Below, piece by piece: positions 17,505-23,853 of a DNA stretch of 64,000 nucleotides (positions are counted from its first letter, which is position 1; each line of letters starts with the position of its first letter). The translations under genes were made by a program, and so were the position numbers. A model generated the notes under the pieces. That model searched no databases, was not told where the DNA came from, and saw only the letters and a list, made by a program, of their open reading frames with translations. Location: NCBI RefSeq assembly GCF_019890615.1, contig NZ_JAINVZ010000002.1, positions 372,001 through 436,000 of the forward strand, in the 5' to 3' direction. The DNA comes from Streptantibioticus parmotrematis (lineage in GTDB: Bacteria; Actinomycetota; Actinomycetes; Streptomycetales; Streptomycetaceae).

Positions 17505-17720
17505 TCACTGCCTGCTTCCGGAGCGCTCGCTCCCGGCTGGACGCAGGTGGTCGTGCTCGGCCTCCCAGCCGATGCCGCCCCCGAGCGGGAGGACGAACAC
17601 GGTGTGTTCCGTCCCGCCCTGGGAGCCGTAAGTCGGTTGCACCGCATGGACCTTTCCCGTGAGCCCCTTGGCGAGATCCACCACGACGGTTCCGCGGGTG
17701 ATCCAGTCAGGTCGTGTCAC
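17505..17720 (-). CDS. Small beta-rich protein heading the graspetide operon
   Basis: 71 aa, GTG start; GGAGG lies about 10 bases upstream. The sequence TRGTVVVDLAKGLTGKVHAVQP...VFVLPLGGGIGWEAEHDHLRPA has the strand-turn-strand character of KOW/SH3-like small barrels that occur as stand-alone hypothetical proteins in Streptomyces. There is no signal peptide, helix or metal motif. It ends 64 bp before the precursor start on the same strand and is the first gene after the upstream operator. A recognition or chaperone role for the RiPP is only a guess; it could also be an unrelated accessory protein. Confidence 0.65.
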   Translation of the reverse strand: MTRPDWITRGTVVVDLAKGLTGKVHAVQPTYGSQGGTEHTVFVLPLGGGIGWEAEHDHLRPAGSERSGSRQ

Positions 17721-17803
17721 CTTGGCTCAGCCTCCGCCCGACTGGGTTGGTCGTGGGGCGGGACACTGACGGGAATGACGAGGTTTCCGCATGCTCAACA
17801 CTG

Positions 17804-17825
17804 TGGACCGGTGGACCGGTCCAGT
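17804..17825. promoter_or_regulatory. GntR-type operator upstream of the graspetide operon
   Basis: Contains the perfect 12-bp palindrome TGGACCGGTCCA (17812-17823) and an overlapping half-site TGGACCGGT at 17804-17812. It lies 84 bp upstream of the start of the small beta-rich protein. The same motif occurs at 17894-17923 and, with one mismatch, at 18680-18691, so the adjacent GntR protein is the likely binder (inference). Confidence 0.65.
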
Positions 17826-17893
17826 GAGTAGCCGTCAACTTCCTTGTCGGGGTGCGGATTTGTGCAGATCAACGGCGTGCAGAGTAAGCGAAA

Positions 17894-17923
17894 GAAGCTG
17901 GACCGGCGGACCGGTCCAGCTTC
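17894..17923. promoter_or_regulatory. GntR-type operator / strong hairpin after the gntR gene
   Basis: 13-bp perfect inverted repeat GAAGCTGGACCGG (17894-17906) and its complement (17911-17923) with a 4-nt loop. It contains the same GGACCGGTCC core as the neighbouring operators and lies 18 bp after the gntR stop, so it may serve both as operator and as transcription terminator for gntR. Confidence 0.6.
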
Positions 17924-17940
17924 CTCTTCGGGATGCTTGA

Positions 17941-18657
17941 CTACATGGCGTAGGTATCCACTTGCTCGAAGAGGGAGGACGGTGTGACCCCTTCCTCGCA
18001 TGTGAGCGGACGCCCGGTTTGGTCGTAGGCGGTGTGCAGAACGACCGCGACCGGAGTGTCTTCAGAGAGGCCAAGGTGCTGGGCCTCCGGTCCCGTTGCC
18101 AGGCGGACCGTGGTGACGTCCACGCCTTCGACGGGGTGGCGTCCGGTCCGCCGCCGGACATAGCGGGTGGTGCCTTCCGCAATCGCGGCGGTCTCCGTGA
18201 GTCGCGGTGAAGCCTCGGCCACGTCGGGCGGAAACCAGGCCTCGACGTAGCTGTGCGGCCCGCCGTCCGGCAGTTGCAGCACACGGACTCGCCGTAGCGC
18301 CCGCACTCCCGAGCTGATGCGGAGTGCCATGGCCACCCGCGCCGGAGGCTCGACCCAGTCCGGAACGCCGATGCGCAGGAAGGGCATGCCGCCGGTCACG
18401 CGCGCCGAACCCGCTCGCCGCGAACCGGCAGGCCGGGCGACCGGGGCCTCGGTCACGATGAAGCCGGTGCCCTGCTTGGCTACGACCACCCCGTCATTGC
18501 GCAGCACGTCCATCGCCTTGATCGCGGTCGCGCGCGATACCTGCCACTGCTCGGCCAGGTCTCGCCCTGACGGCACCGTGGCACCGGGTGCGAACTCGCC
18601 CGCCGTGATGCGAGCGCGGAGCGACTCCGCGATCTCCTCGTACTTCAGCAGCGCCAT
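17941..18657 (-). CDS. GntR-family regulator of the RiPP locus (UTRA type)
   Basis: 238 aa. Winged HTH about residues 3-68 (LLKYEEIAESLRARITAGEF, then SGRDLAEQWQVSRATAIKAMDVL and the wing AKQGTGFIV). A UTRA-type effector domain follows, with PHSYVEAWFPPDV and VEGVDVTTVRLATGPEAQHLGL. ATG 18657 is chosen because AGGGAAGG precedes it and the HTH starts right after. GntR palindromes lie on both sides of the gene, consistent with autoregulation plus control of the RiPP operon and of the divergent methyltransferase. The ligand is unknown. Confidence 0.88.
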   Translation of the reverse strand: MALLKYEEIAESLRARITAGEFAPGATVPSGRDLAEQWQVSRATAIKAMDVLRNDGVVVAKQGTGFIVTEAPVARPAGSRRAGSARVTGGMPFLRIGVPDWVEPPARVAMALRISSGVRALRRVRVLQLPDGGPHSYVEAWFPPDVAEASPRLTETAAIAEGTTRYVRRRTGRHPVEGVDVTTVRLATGPEAQHLGLSEDTPVAVVLHTAYDQTGRPLTCEEGVTPSSLFEQVDTYAM

Positions 18658-18678
18658 CGGCCTTCCCTTCTCCAGTGG

Positions 18679-18714
18679 CTGGACTGGTCCACCGGTACAC
18701 ACGATACTGGCGTC
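18679..18714 (+). promoter_or_regulatory. Promoter with overlapping GntR operator; leaderless start
   Basis: Between the divergent gntR and methyltransferase genes. A -35-like CTGGAC (18679-18684), an 18-bp spacer and a -10-like GATACT (18703-18708) place the transcription start at about 18715, the A of the ATG, so the mRNA is probably leaderless. The palindrome-like operator TGGACTGGTCCA (18680-18691) covers the -35, the expected position for repression. Confidence 0.55.
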
Positions 18715-19527
18715 ATGCTGGTACCCGACCTGGCTCCCACCGTGGCCCGCTTCTACGGCGAGACCGTTGATGAGGGCATCCGCCTGCACTGCTCAGCGGA
18801 CGGCCGCCTCGAACTGGAACGGACGAAAGAACTCCTGCGCCGCTTCCTCCCGCCCGCTCCCGCACGCGTGCTGGATGTCGGCGGAGCGACCGGCGTTCAC
18901 GCGAAGTGGCTGACGGAGGACGGGTACGAGGTGGACCTCGTGGACCCCGTTCCCCGTCACGTGGAGCAAGCCTCGGCGATCTGCCGGGCCACGTTGGGAG
19001 ACGCGCGAGCGCTGAGCGCTGCCGACGGCAGTTACGACGCCGTGCTGCTCCTCGGGCCCCTCTACCACCTGCCCGACGCGGCCGACCGGAGCAAGGCACT
19101 GGCCGAAGCCCTCCGCGTCGTGGTGCCGGGCGGCTTGGTGGCGGTCGCGGCGATCAACCGCTACTCGCCCCTCTTCGAGCACGTGACCTACTCCCACCTG
19201 CACGAAGAACGAGTACGGGCGTCGGTGGAGGCGATCCTCCGCACCTCGGTACACGACGGCCCTGGCTTCACACTGGCGTACTTCCACCGGGCCGAGGAAC
19301 TCAACGACGAGATGAGCGCCTGCGGGTTCGCCGATGTCCAGGTGCTCGGTGTCGAGGGCCCCGCGTGGTCCCTCCTCAAGGTCGCCGAGAAGCAGCCCGG
19401 TCAGGGACCCACCGATGAACTGATCGCGTCGGCCTTGGCCGCCGCGCGCATGGCCGAGCCGTATCCCGAACTGCTCGCCGCCAGCTCCCACTTCCTCGGG
19501 TTCGGGCGGAAGCCGACGCCGATGTGA
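18715..19527 (+). CDS. SAM-dependent methyltransferase (class I), divergent from the RiPP regulator
   Basis: 270 aa with a Rossmann methyltransferase core: motif I RVLDVGGATGVHAKWL (51-66), acidic end of strand 2 VDLVDPV, motif III-like YDAVLLLGPLYHLPDAADR and LRVVVPGGLVAVAAINRYSPL. It resembles UbiE/small-molecule methyltransferases; the substrate is unknown. No Shine-Dalgarno is present; -10 spacing indicates a leaderless transcript. Its promoter overlaps a GntR operator, so it is probably co-regulated with the graspetide genes and might act on their product or on a signal sensed by GntR (inference). It converges on sdhB with only 18 bp between the two stops. Confidence 0.88.
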   Translation: MLVPDLAPTVARFYGETVDEGIRLHCSADGRLELERTKELLRRFLPPAPARVLDVGGATGVHAKWLTEDGYEVDLVDPVPRHVEQASAICRATLGDARALSAADGSYDAVLLLGPLYHLPDAADRSKALAEALRVVVPGGLVAVAAINRYSPLFEHVTYSHLHEERVRASVEAILRTSVHDGPGFTLAYFHRAEELNDEMSACGFADVQVLGVEGPAWSLLKVAEKQPGQGPTDELIASALAAARMAEPYPELLAASSHFLGFGRKPTPM

Positions 19528-19545
19528 CGCCGGATAGGTCACAAC

Positions 19546-20313
19546 TCACTTATCCCGGCGGAAGATGCGGTCGCCCAGCCAGACCAGCGGGTCGTACTTG
19601 CGGTCGGCCGTGCGTTCCTTCATCGGGATCAGGGCGTTGTCCGTGATGTGGATCTGCTCGGGGCAGACCTCCGTGCAGCACTTGGTGATGTTGCAGTAGC
19701 CGAGACCGTGCACGTCCTGGGCGGTCCTCGCGCGGTCGAGGCCGGTCTCGGCCGCGGCGTCCAGGGGGTGCATGTCGAGTTCGGCGATGCGCATCAGGAA
19801 GCGCGGGCCGGCGAAGTCGGGCTTGTTCTCCTCGTGGTCGCGCACCACGTGGCAGGTGTCCTGGCACAGGAAGCACTCGATGCACTTGCGGAACTCCTGC
19901 GAGCGCCCGACGTCCTGCTGCGCCATCCGGTACTCGCCCGGCGCCAGCCCCGGCGGCGGGACGAACGACGGGATCTCGCGTGCCTTGGCGTAGTTGAACG
20001 AGACGTCCGTGACCAGGTCCCGCAGCACCGGGAAGGCGCGCATCGGGGTCACCGTGACCGTCTCGTCCTCGGCGAACACCGACATGCGGGTCATGCACAT
20101 CAGCCGCGGCCTGCCGTTGACCTCCGCGCTGCACGAACCGCACTTGCCCGCCTTGCAGTTCCACCGCACCGCGAGGTCGTGCGCCTGGGTGGCCTGGAGG
20201 CGGTGGATGACGTCGAGGACGACCTCGCCCTCGTTCACCTCCACCTCGAAGTCCTTCAGCTCACCCCCTTCGGCGTCGCCGCGCCAGACCCTGAAGTGCC
20301 CGGTGTAGCTCAC
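19546..20313 (-). CDS. sdhB: Succinate dehydrogenase/fumarate reductase iron-sulfur subunit
   Basis: 255 aa. The [2Fe-2S] ligands are in CKAGKCGSCSAEVNGRPRLMC; the [4Fe-4S] and [3Fe-4S] ligands are in CIECFLCQDTC and CNITKCCTEVCP. Transfers electrons from the flavoprotein subunit to the membrane quinone site. The GTG start (20313) overlaps the sdhA stop (GTGA), and the gene order sdhC-sdhA-sdhB on the minus strand is that of the b-type Streptomyces complex (FrdB-like branch). No separate promoter seen. Confidence 0.95.
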   Translation of the reverse strand: MSYTGHFRVWRGDAEGGELKDFEVEVNEGEVVLDVIHRLQATQAHDLAVRWNCKAGKCGSCSAEVNGRPRLMCMTRMSVFAEDETVTVTPMRAFPVLRDLVTDVSFNYAKAREIPSFVPPPGLAPGEYRMAQQDVGRSQEFRKCIECFLCQDTCHVVRDHEENKPDFAGPRFLMRIAELDMHPLDAAAETGLDRARTAQDVHGLGYCNITKCCTEVCPEQIHITDNALIPMKERTADRKYDPLVWLGDRIFRRDK

Positions 20314-22346
20314 TGGCCCAGCTCCTCGTCGGTGAGGTACTTGCGCAGTTCGTCCTTCTCGAACAGGTCCAGCAGGTCGGCGCGGATCGGCGGCATGTCC
20401 CGGCGGCGCAGCGTGATCTGCCCGGCGGCCGGGTCCTGAGCGGCCAACTGGTCGGGCGGGGAGGCGAGTTCGCACACCAGGTTGACGCCACGCCAGCGGC
20501 GGTCCATCTGCGGATGGTCGTCGCGGGTGTGCCCGCCGCGGCTCTCGGTGCGCTCCAGCGCGGCGCGCGCCACGCACTCGCTCACCAGCAGCATGTTGCG
20601 CAGGTCGATCGCCAGGTGCCAGCCCGGGTTGAACTGGCGGTGGCCCTCCACCCCGGCCCGCCGCGACCGCGTCCGCAGGTCGGCCAGCCGGGTCAGCGCC
20701 TCCTCCATCTCCTGCTCCTTGCGGATGATGCCGACCAGGTCGTTCATCGTCTGCTGGAGCTCCTGGTGCAGGGTGTACGGGTTCTCGGGCGGCGCCACGG
20801 CTCCGCCCGCCCCGCCTGCCGCCCCGCCTGCCGCCCCGCCTGCCGCCCCGCCTGCCGCCCCGCCTGCCGCTCCGACTGCTGCGGGCGCCGCTCCGTCCGT
20901 ACCCTCCGCCGGTTCCGCGCTGAACGGCCGCAGCGCCTCCGCGGCCGCCGCGTCCACCTGGGCGTCCGCCACCGCGGGCCGCTGCGACGCGGTCAGCGCC
21001 TGCGCGTAGCGGGCCGCGTGCAGCCCGGCCCTGCGGCCGAAGACCAGCAGGTCCGACAGGGAGTTGCCGCCGAGCCGGTTGGAGCCGTGCATGCCGCCCG
21101 CGACCTCACCGGCCGCGAACAGCCCCGGCACCCCGCCGGCGGCCGCGGTGTCCGGGTCGACGTCCACGCCGCCCATCACGTAGTGGCAGGTCGGCCCGAC
21201 CTCCATCGGCTCCGCCGTGATGTCCACGTCCGCCAGCTCCCTGAACTGGTGGTGCATCGACGGCAGCCTGCGCTGGATCTCCTGCGCGGGCAGGCGGCTC
21301 GCGATGTCCAGGAAGACCCCGCCGTGCGGGGAGCCGCGGCCCGCCTTCACCTCGGAGTTGATGGCCCTGGCCACCTCGTCGCGGGGCAGCAGCTCGGGCG
21401 GGCGGCGGTGGGTGTCGGGGTCGGCGTACCAGCCGTCCGCCTCCTCCTCAGAGGTGGCGTACTTGTCCTTGAACACCTCGGGCACGTAGTCGAACATGAA
21501 CCGCTTGCCGTCGCTGTTGCGCAGCACCCCGCCGTCGCCGCGCACGCCCTCGGTGACCAGGATGCCCTTGACCGACGGCGGCCAGACCATGCCGGTCGGG
21601 TGGAACTGCACGAACTCCATGTTGATCAGCGGCGCCCCCGCCAGCAGGGCGAGCGCGTGCCCGTCGCCGGTGTACTCCCAGGAGTTGGACGTCACCTTGA
21701 ACGACTTGCCGATGCCGCCGGTGGCCAGGACGACCGCGGGCGCCTCGATGACGAAGAAGCGCCCCGACTCGCGTTCGTAGCCGAAGACCCCGGCGACCCG
21801 CTCGCCGTCCTTGAGGACCCGGGTGACCGTGCACTCCTGGAAGACCCGCAGCCGCGCCTCGAAATCGCCCGCGTCCGCGAAGTCCTCCTGCTGGAGGGCG
21901 ACGATCCGCTGCTGGAGGGTGCGGATCAGCTCAAGACCGGTGCGGTCGCCGACGTGCGCCAGCCGCGCGTACTCGTGGCCGCCGAAGTTGCGCTGCGCGA
22001 TGCGCCCGTCCTTCGTACGGTCGAACAGCGCGCCCCAGGTCTCCAGTTCCCACACCCGCTCGGGCGCCTCCTGGGCGTGCAGTTCCGCCATCCGCCACTG
22101 GTTGAGGAACTTGCCGCCGCGCAGGGTGTCGCGGAAGTGCGTCTGCCAGTTGTCGTGCGGGTTGGAGTTGCCCATGCTGGCCGCGATGCCGCCCTCGGCC
22201 ATCACCGTGTGCGCCTTGCCGAACAGGGACTTGCAGATGACCGCGGTACGCAGGCCCTGGCCGCGCGCCTCGATGGCGGCCCGCAGCCCCGCACCGCCCG
22301 CGCCCACCACGACCACGTCGTAGTTGTGCCGTTCGACTGCCGTCAT
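20310..22346 (-). CDS. sdhA: Succinate dehydrogenase/fumarate reductase flavoprotein subunit
   Basis: 678 aa. The FAD-binding Rossmann motif is VVVVGAGGAGLRAAIEA (11-27). The flavinylation histidine lies in FGKAHTVMAEGGIAAS (H46). Substrate and FAD motifs LATGGIGKSFKVT, VQFHPTGMVW and GSNRLGGNSLSDLLVFGRRAG are present. Oxidises succinate (or reduces fumarate) and passes electrons to SdhB. Odd feature: about residues 480-525 form an Ala/Gly-rich insertion encoded by a 12-bp tandem repeat, located between the flavin and C-terminal helical regions, where relatives have a shorter linker. Confidence 0.95.
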   Translation of the reverse strand: MTAVERHNYDVVVVGAGGAGLRAAIEARGQGLRTAVICKSLFGKAHTVMAEGGIAASMGNSNPHDNWQTHFRDTLRGGKFLNQWRMAELHAQEAPERVWELETWGALFDRTKDGRIAQRNFGGHEYARLAHVGDRTGLELIRTLQQRIVALQQEDFADAGDFEARLRVFQECTVTRVLKDGERVAGVFGYERESGRFFVIEAPAVVLATGGIGKSFKVTSNSWEYTGDGHALALLAGAPLINMEFVQFHPTGMVWPPSVKGILVTEGVRGDGGVLRNSDGKRFMFDYVPEVFKDKYATSEEEADGWYADPDTHRRPPELLPRDEVARAINSEVKAGRGSPHGGVFLDIASRLPAQEIQRRLPSMHHQFRELADVDITAEPMEVGPTCHYVMGGVDVDPDTAAAGGVPGLFAAGEVAGGMHGSNRLGGNSLSDLLVFGRRAGLHAARYAQALTASQRPAVADAQVDAAAAEALRPFSAEPAEGTDGAAPAAVGAAGGAAGGAAGGAAGGAAGGAGGAVAPPENPYTLHQELQQTMNDLVGIIRKEQEMEEALTRLADLRTRSRRAGVEGHRQFNPGWHLAIDLRNMLLVSECVARAALERTESRGGHTRDDHPQMDRRWRGVNLVCELASPPDQLAAQDPAAGQITLRRRDMPPIRADLLDLFEKDELRKYLTDEELGQ
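20809..20880. repeat. 12-bp tandem repeat inside sdhA
   Basis: Five perfect copies of GCCCCGCCTGCC (20809-20868) and one degenerate copy (20869-20880). The unit is a multiple of three, so the frame is kept and the gene gains repeated Gly-Gly-Ala-Ala (about residues 489-513). Copy number is likely to vary between strains by slippage. Confidence 0.95.
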
Positions 22347-22361
22347 CGCGTCGTGCCCCTC

Positions 22362-23180
22362 CTAGAAGAACCGCGGGTCGGCGAAGGCGCCGCTCGCGAC
22401 CAGGTAGACGTAGAGGTCGGCGACCGCCACGCCCACCAGCGACGCCCACGCCAGCGCCATGTGGTGGGCGTTGAGCCGGCTCACCCAGGTCCACATCCGG
22501 TAGCGCACCGGGTGCCGGGAGAAGTGCTTGAGCCGGCCGCCCACGATGTGCCGGCACGAGTGACAGGAGAGGGTGTACGCCCAGATCAGCGCGATGTTGG
22601 CGAGCAGCACGAGGGTGCCCAGACCCATGTGGCCCCAGTGGCCCGCCGGGTCGCGGAAGCCCAGGGCGGCGTCGTAGCTGAGGATCACCGCGAAGGCGAG
22701 CGCGAAGTAGAAGAAGTAGCGGTGGACGTTCTGCAGCACCAGCGGCAGCCGGGTCTCACCGGTGTACCTCGCGTGCGGCTCGGCGACCGCGCACGCCGGG
22801 GGAGCGCTCCAGAAGCCCCGGTAGTACGCCTTGCGGTAGTAGTAGCAGGTCAGCCGGAAGCCCAGCGGGAAGATCAGCACGATGAGCGCGGGCGAGATCC
22901 CCCACCAGGGCCCGAAGACCGCCAGGTCCGCTCCGCCGCGCATCGGCACGCAGTCGCTCGCGAGGCAGGGCGAGTAGAACGGCGAGACATAAGGCGCCGC
23001 GTAGTAGTCCGCGTTCGCGAACGCGCGCCACGTGGAGTAAACGACGAACGCGGTCAGCACCACGACGGTGACCGTGGGCGCGAGCCACCAGCGGTCGGTA
23101 CGAAGGTGCCGCGCCGGGATCGCGGCGCGACCGGGGGTGTGCACGCCCGCGGGCGGACGCGGGCGCTCGATGCTGGCCAA
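22362..23180 (-). CDS. sdhC: Succinate dehydrogenase/fumarate reductase membrane (cytochrome b-type) subunit
   Basis: 272-aa membrane protein with five hydrophobic segments: TVTVVVLTAFVVYSTW, ISPALIVLIFPLGFRLTCYYY, YFFYFALAFAVILSY, LGTLVLLANIALIWAYTL and ALAWASLVGVAVADLYVYLV. Histidines within or next to the helices (QNVHRYFF, CHSCRH, LNAHHMALAW) are candidate haem ligands. It anchors SdhAB and reduces quinone. A TTG start (23180) is chosen because GGGGAG lies 6 bases upstream and no ATG or GTG fits. sdhA follows after 15 bp. Confidence 0.92.
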   Translation of the reverse strand: MASIERPRPPAGVHTPGRAAIPARHLRTDRWWLAPTVTVVVLTAFVVYSTWRAFANADYYAAPYVSPFYSPCLASDCVPMRGGADLAVFGPWWGISPALIVLIFPLGFRLTCYYYRKAYYRGFWSAPPACAVAEPHARYTGETRLPLVLQNVHRYFFYFALAFAVILSYDAALGFRDPAGHWGHMGLGTLVLLANIALIWAYTLSCHSCRHIVGGRLKHFSRHPVRYRMWTWVSRLNAHHMALAWASLVGVAVADLYVYLVASGAFADPRFF

Positions 23181-23254
23181 ATCGGTCTCCCCGAGCGTAG
23201 GAGCGGTCGCCGTCGCGCGGACGCGGGCGGTCGGTGGGCGCCGTCAGCCGGGGC

Positions 23255-23542
23255 TCACGGGGCGTGGCGGTCGCGCGCGCCGAGACCTTCCTCCTCCGCG
23301 TCACCCCACAGGCTCCGGTCGTAGGGCGCGTCGGGGACCTGCACGATGTCCTGCCGCCCGCTCCCGGCGGCGCCGCGCGTCGTCTCGCGCAGCAGCGCCA
23401 GGCTCTCGCGCAGGTGATCCGCGTCGGTGCGCACCCTGCGCATGTCCAGGGTGTGGCCGACCTGCGGTTCGACCGAGGCGAGACCGCGGACCAGATCGTC
23501 GAGGTTCCGTTGGATTGCCGACAGATCGTCCTGAAGTGGCAT
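23255..23542 (-). CDS. Small helical hypothetical protein upstream of sdhC
   Basis: 95 aa from ATG 23542, which has AAGG 8 bases upstream. Residues 1-60 (LQDDLSAIQRNLDDLVRGLASV..., ADHLRESLALLRETTRG) are amphipathic with heptad-like leucines, suggesting a short coiled coil. The acidic tail has no recognisable motif and there is no signal peptide or membrane segment. It lies 74 bp upstream of sdhC on the same strand and may share its transcript. Function unknown. Confidence 0.7.
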   Translation of the reverse strand: MPLQDDLSAIQRNLDDLVRGLASVEPQVGHTLDMRRVRTDADHLRESLALLRETTRGAAGSGRQDIVQVPDAPYDRSLWGDAEEEGLGARDRHAP

Positions 23543-23853
23543 GGTTCGCACCTTATCGAGGGCCGCGTCGGAGACGGGCCAGGCCGAGGGTCGCGTGCGA
23601 GAAGTGTCGCGCGTCACACCCGGGGCTGTGAAGAGGGCGTGCCGCCGGGGCGGTCCGGGAGGCGAGGCGGGGCTGCTGTGGATGCCGGGATGGGCCGCCC
23701 GGACCGCCGGGCCGGGCTGCCGCGGTCGCCGGGATGGGCCGCCCGGGTGGTGTGCGGCGCCGGGCGGCGCGTGTCGCCCCGCGTGCCCCCGGACCCCTCG
23801 CTACCAGTAGATGCGATAAGCGACAAATATCGTCATCAGCGGAGGTACGACCC
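23543..23853. promoter_or_regulatory. 311-bp divergent intergenic region
   Basis: Separates the minus-strand small protein/sdh transcript from the plus-strand binding-protein gene. It holds a 19-bp direct repeat beginning GCCGGGATGGGCC at 23684-23702 and 23728-23746. Just before the lipoprotein gene the sequence becomes AT-richer (GATAAGCGACAAATATCG), a plausible -10 region, followed by GGAGG at 23841-23845. No gene seen. Confidence 0.5.

Noticed and set aside
20811..20880. CRISPR-like short repeats
   Set aside because: The 12-bp units are contiguous without spacers and lie in frame inside sdhA, so this is a coding minisatellite.
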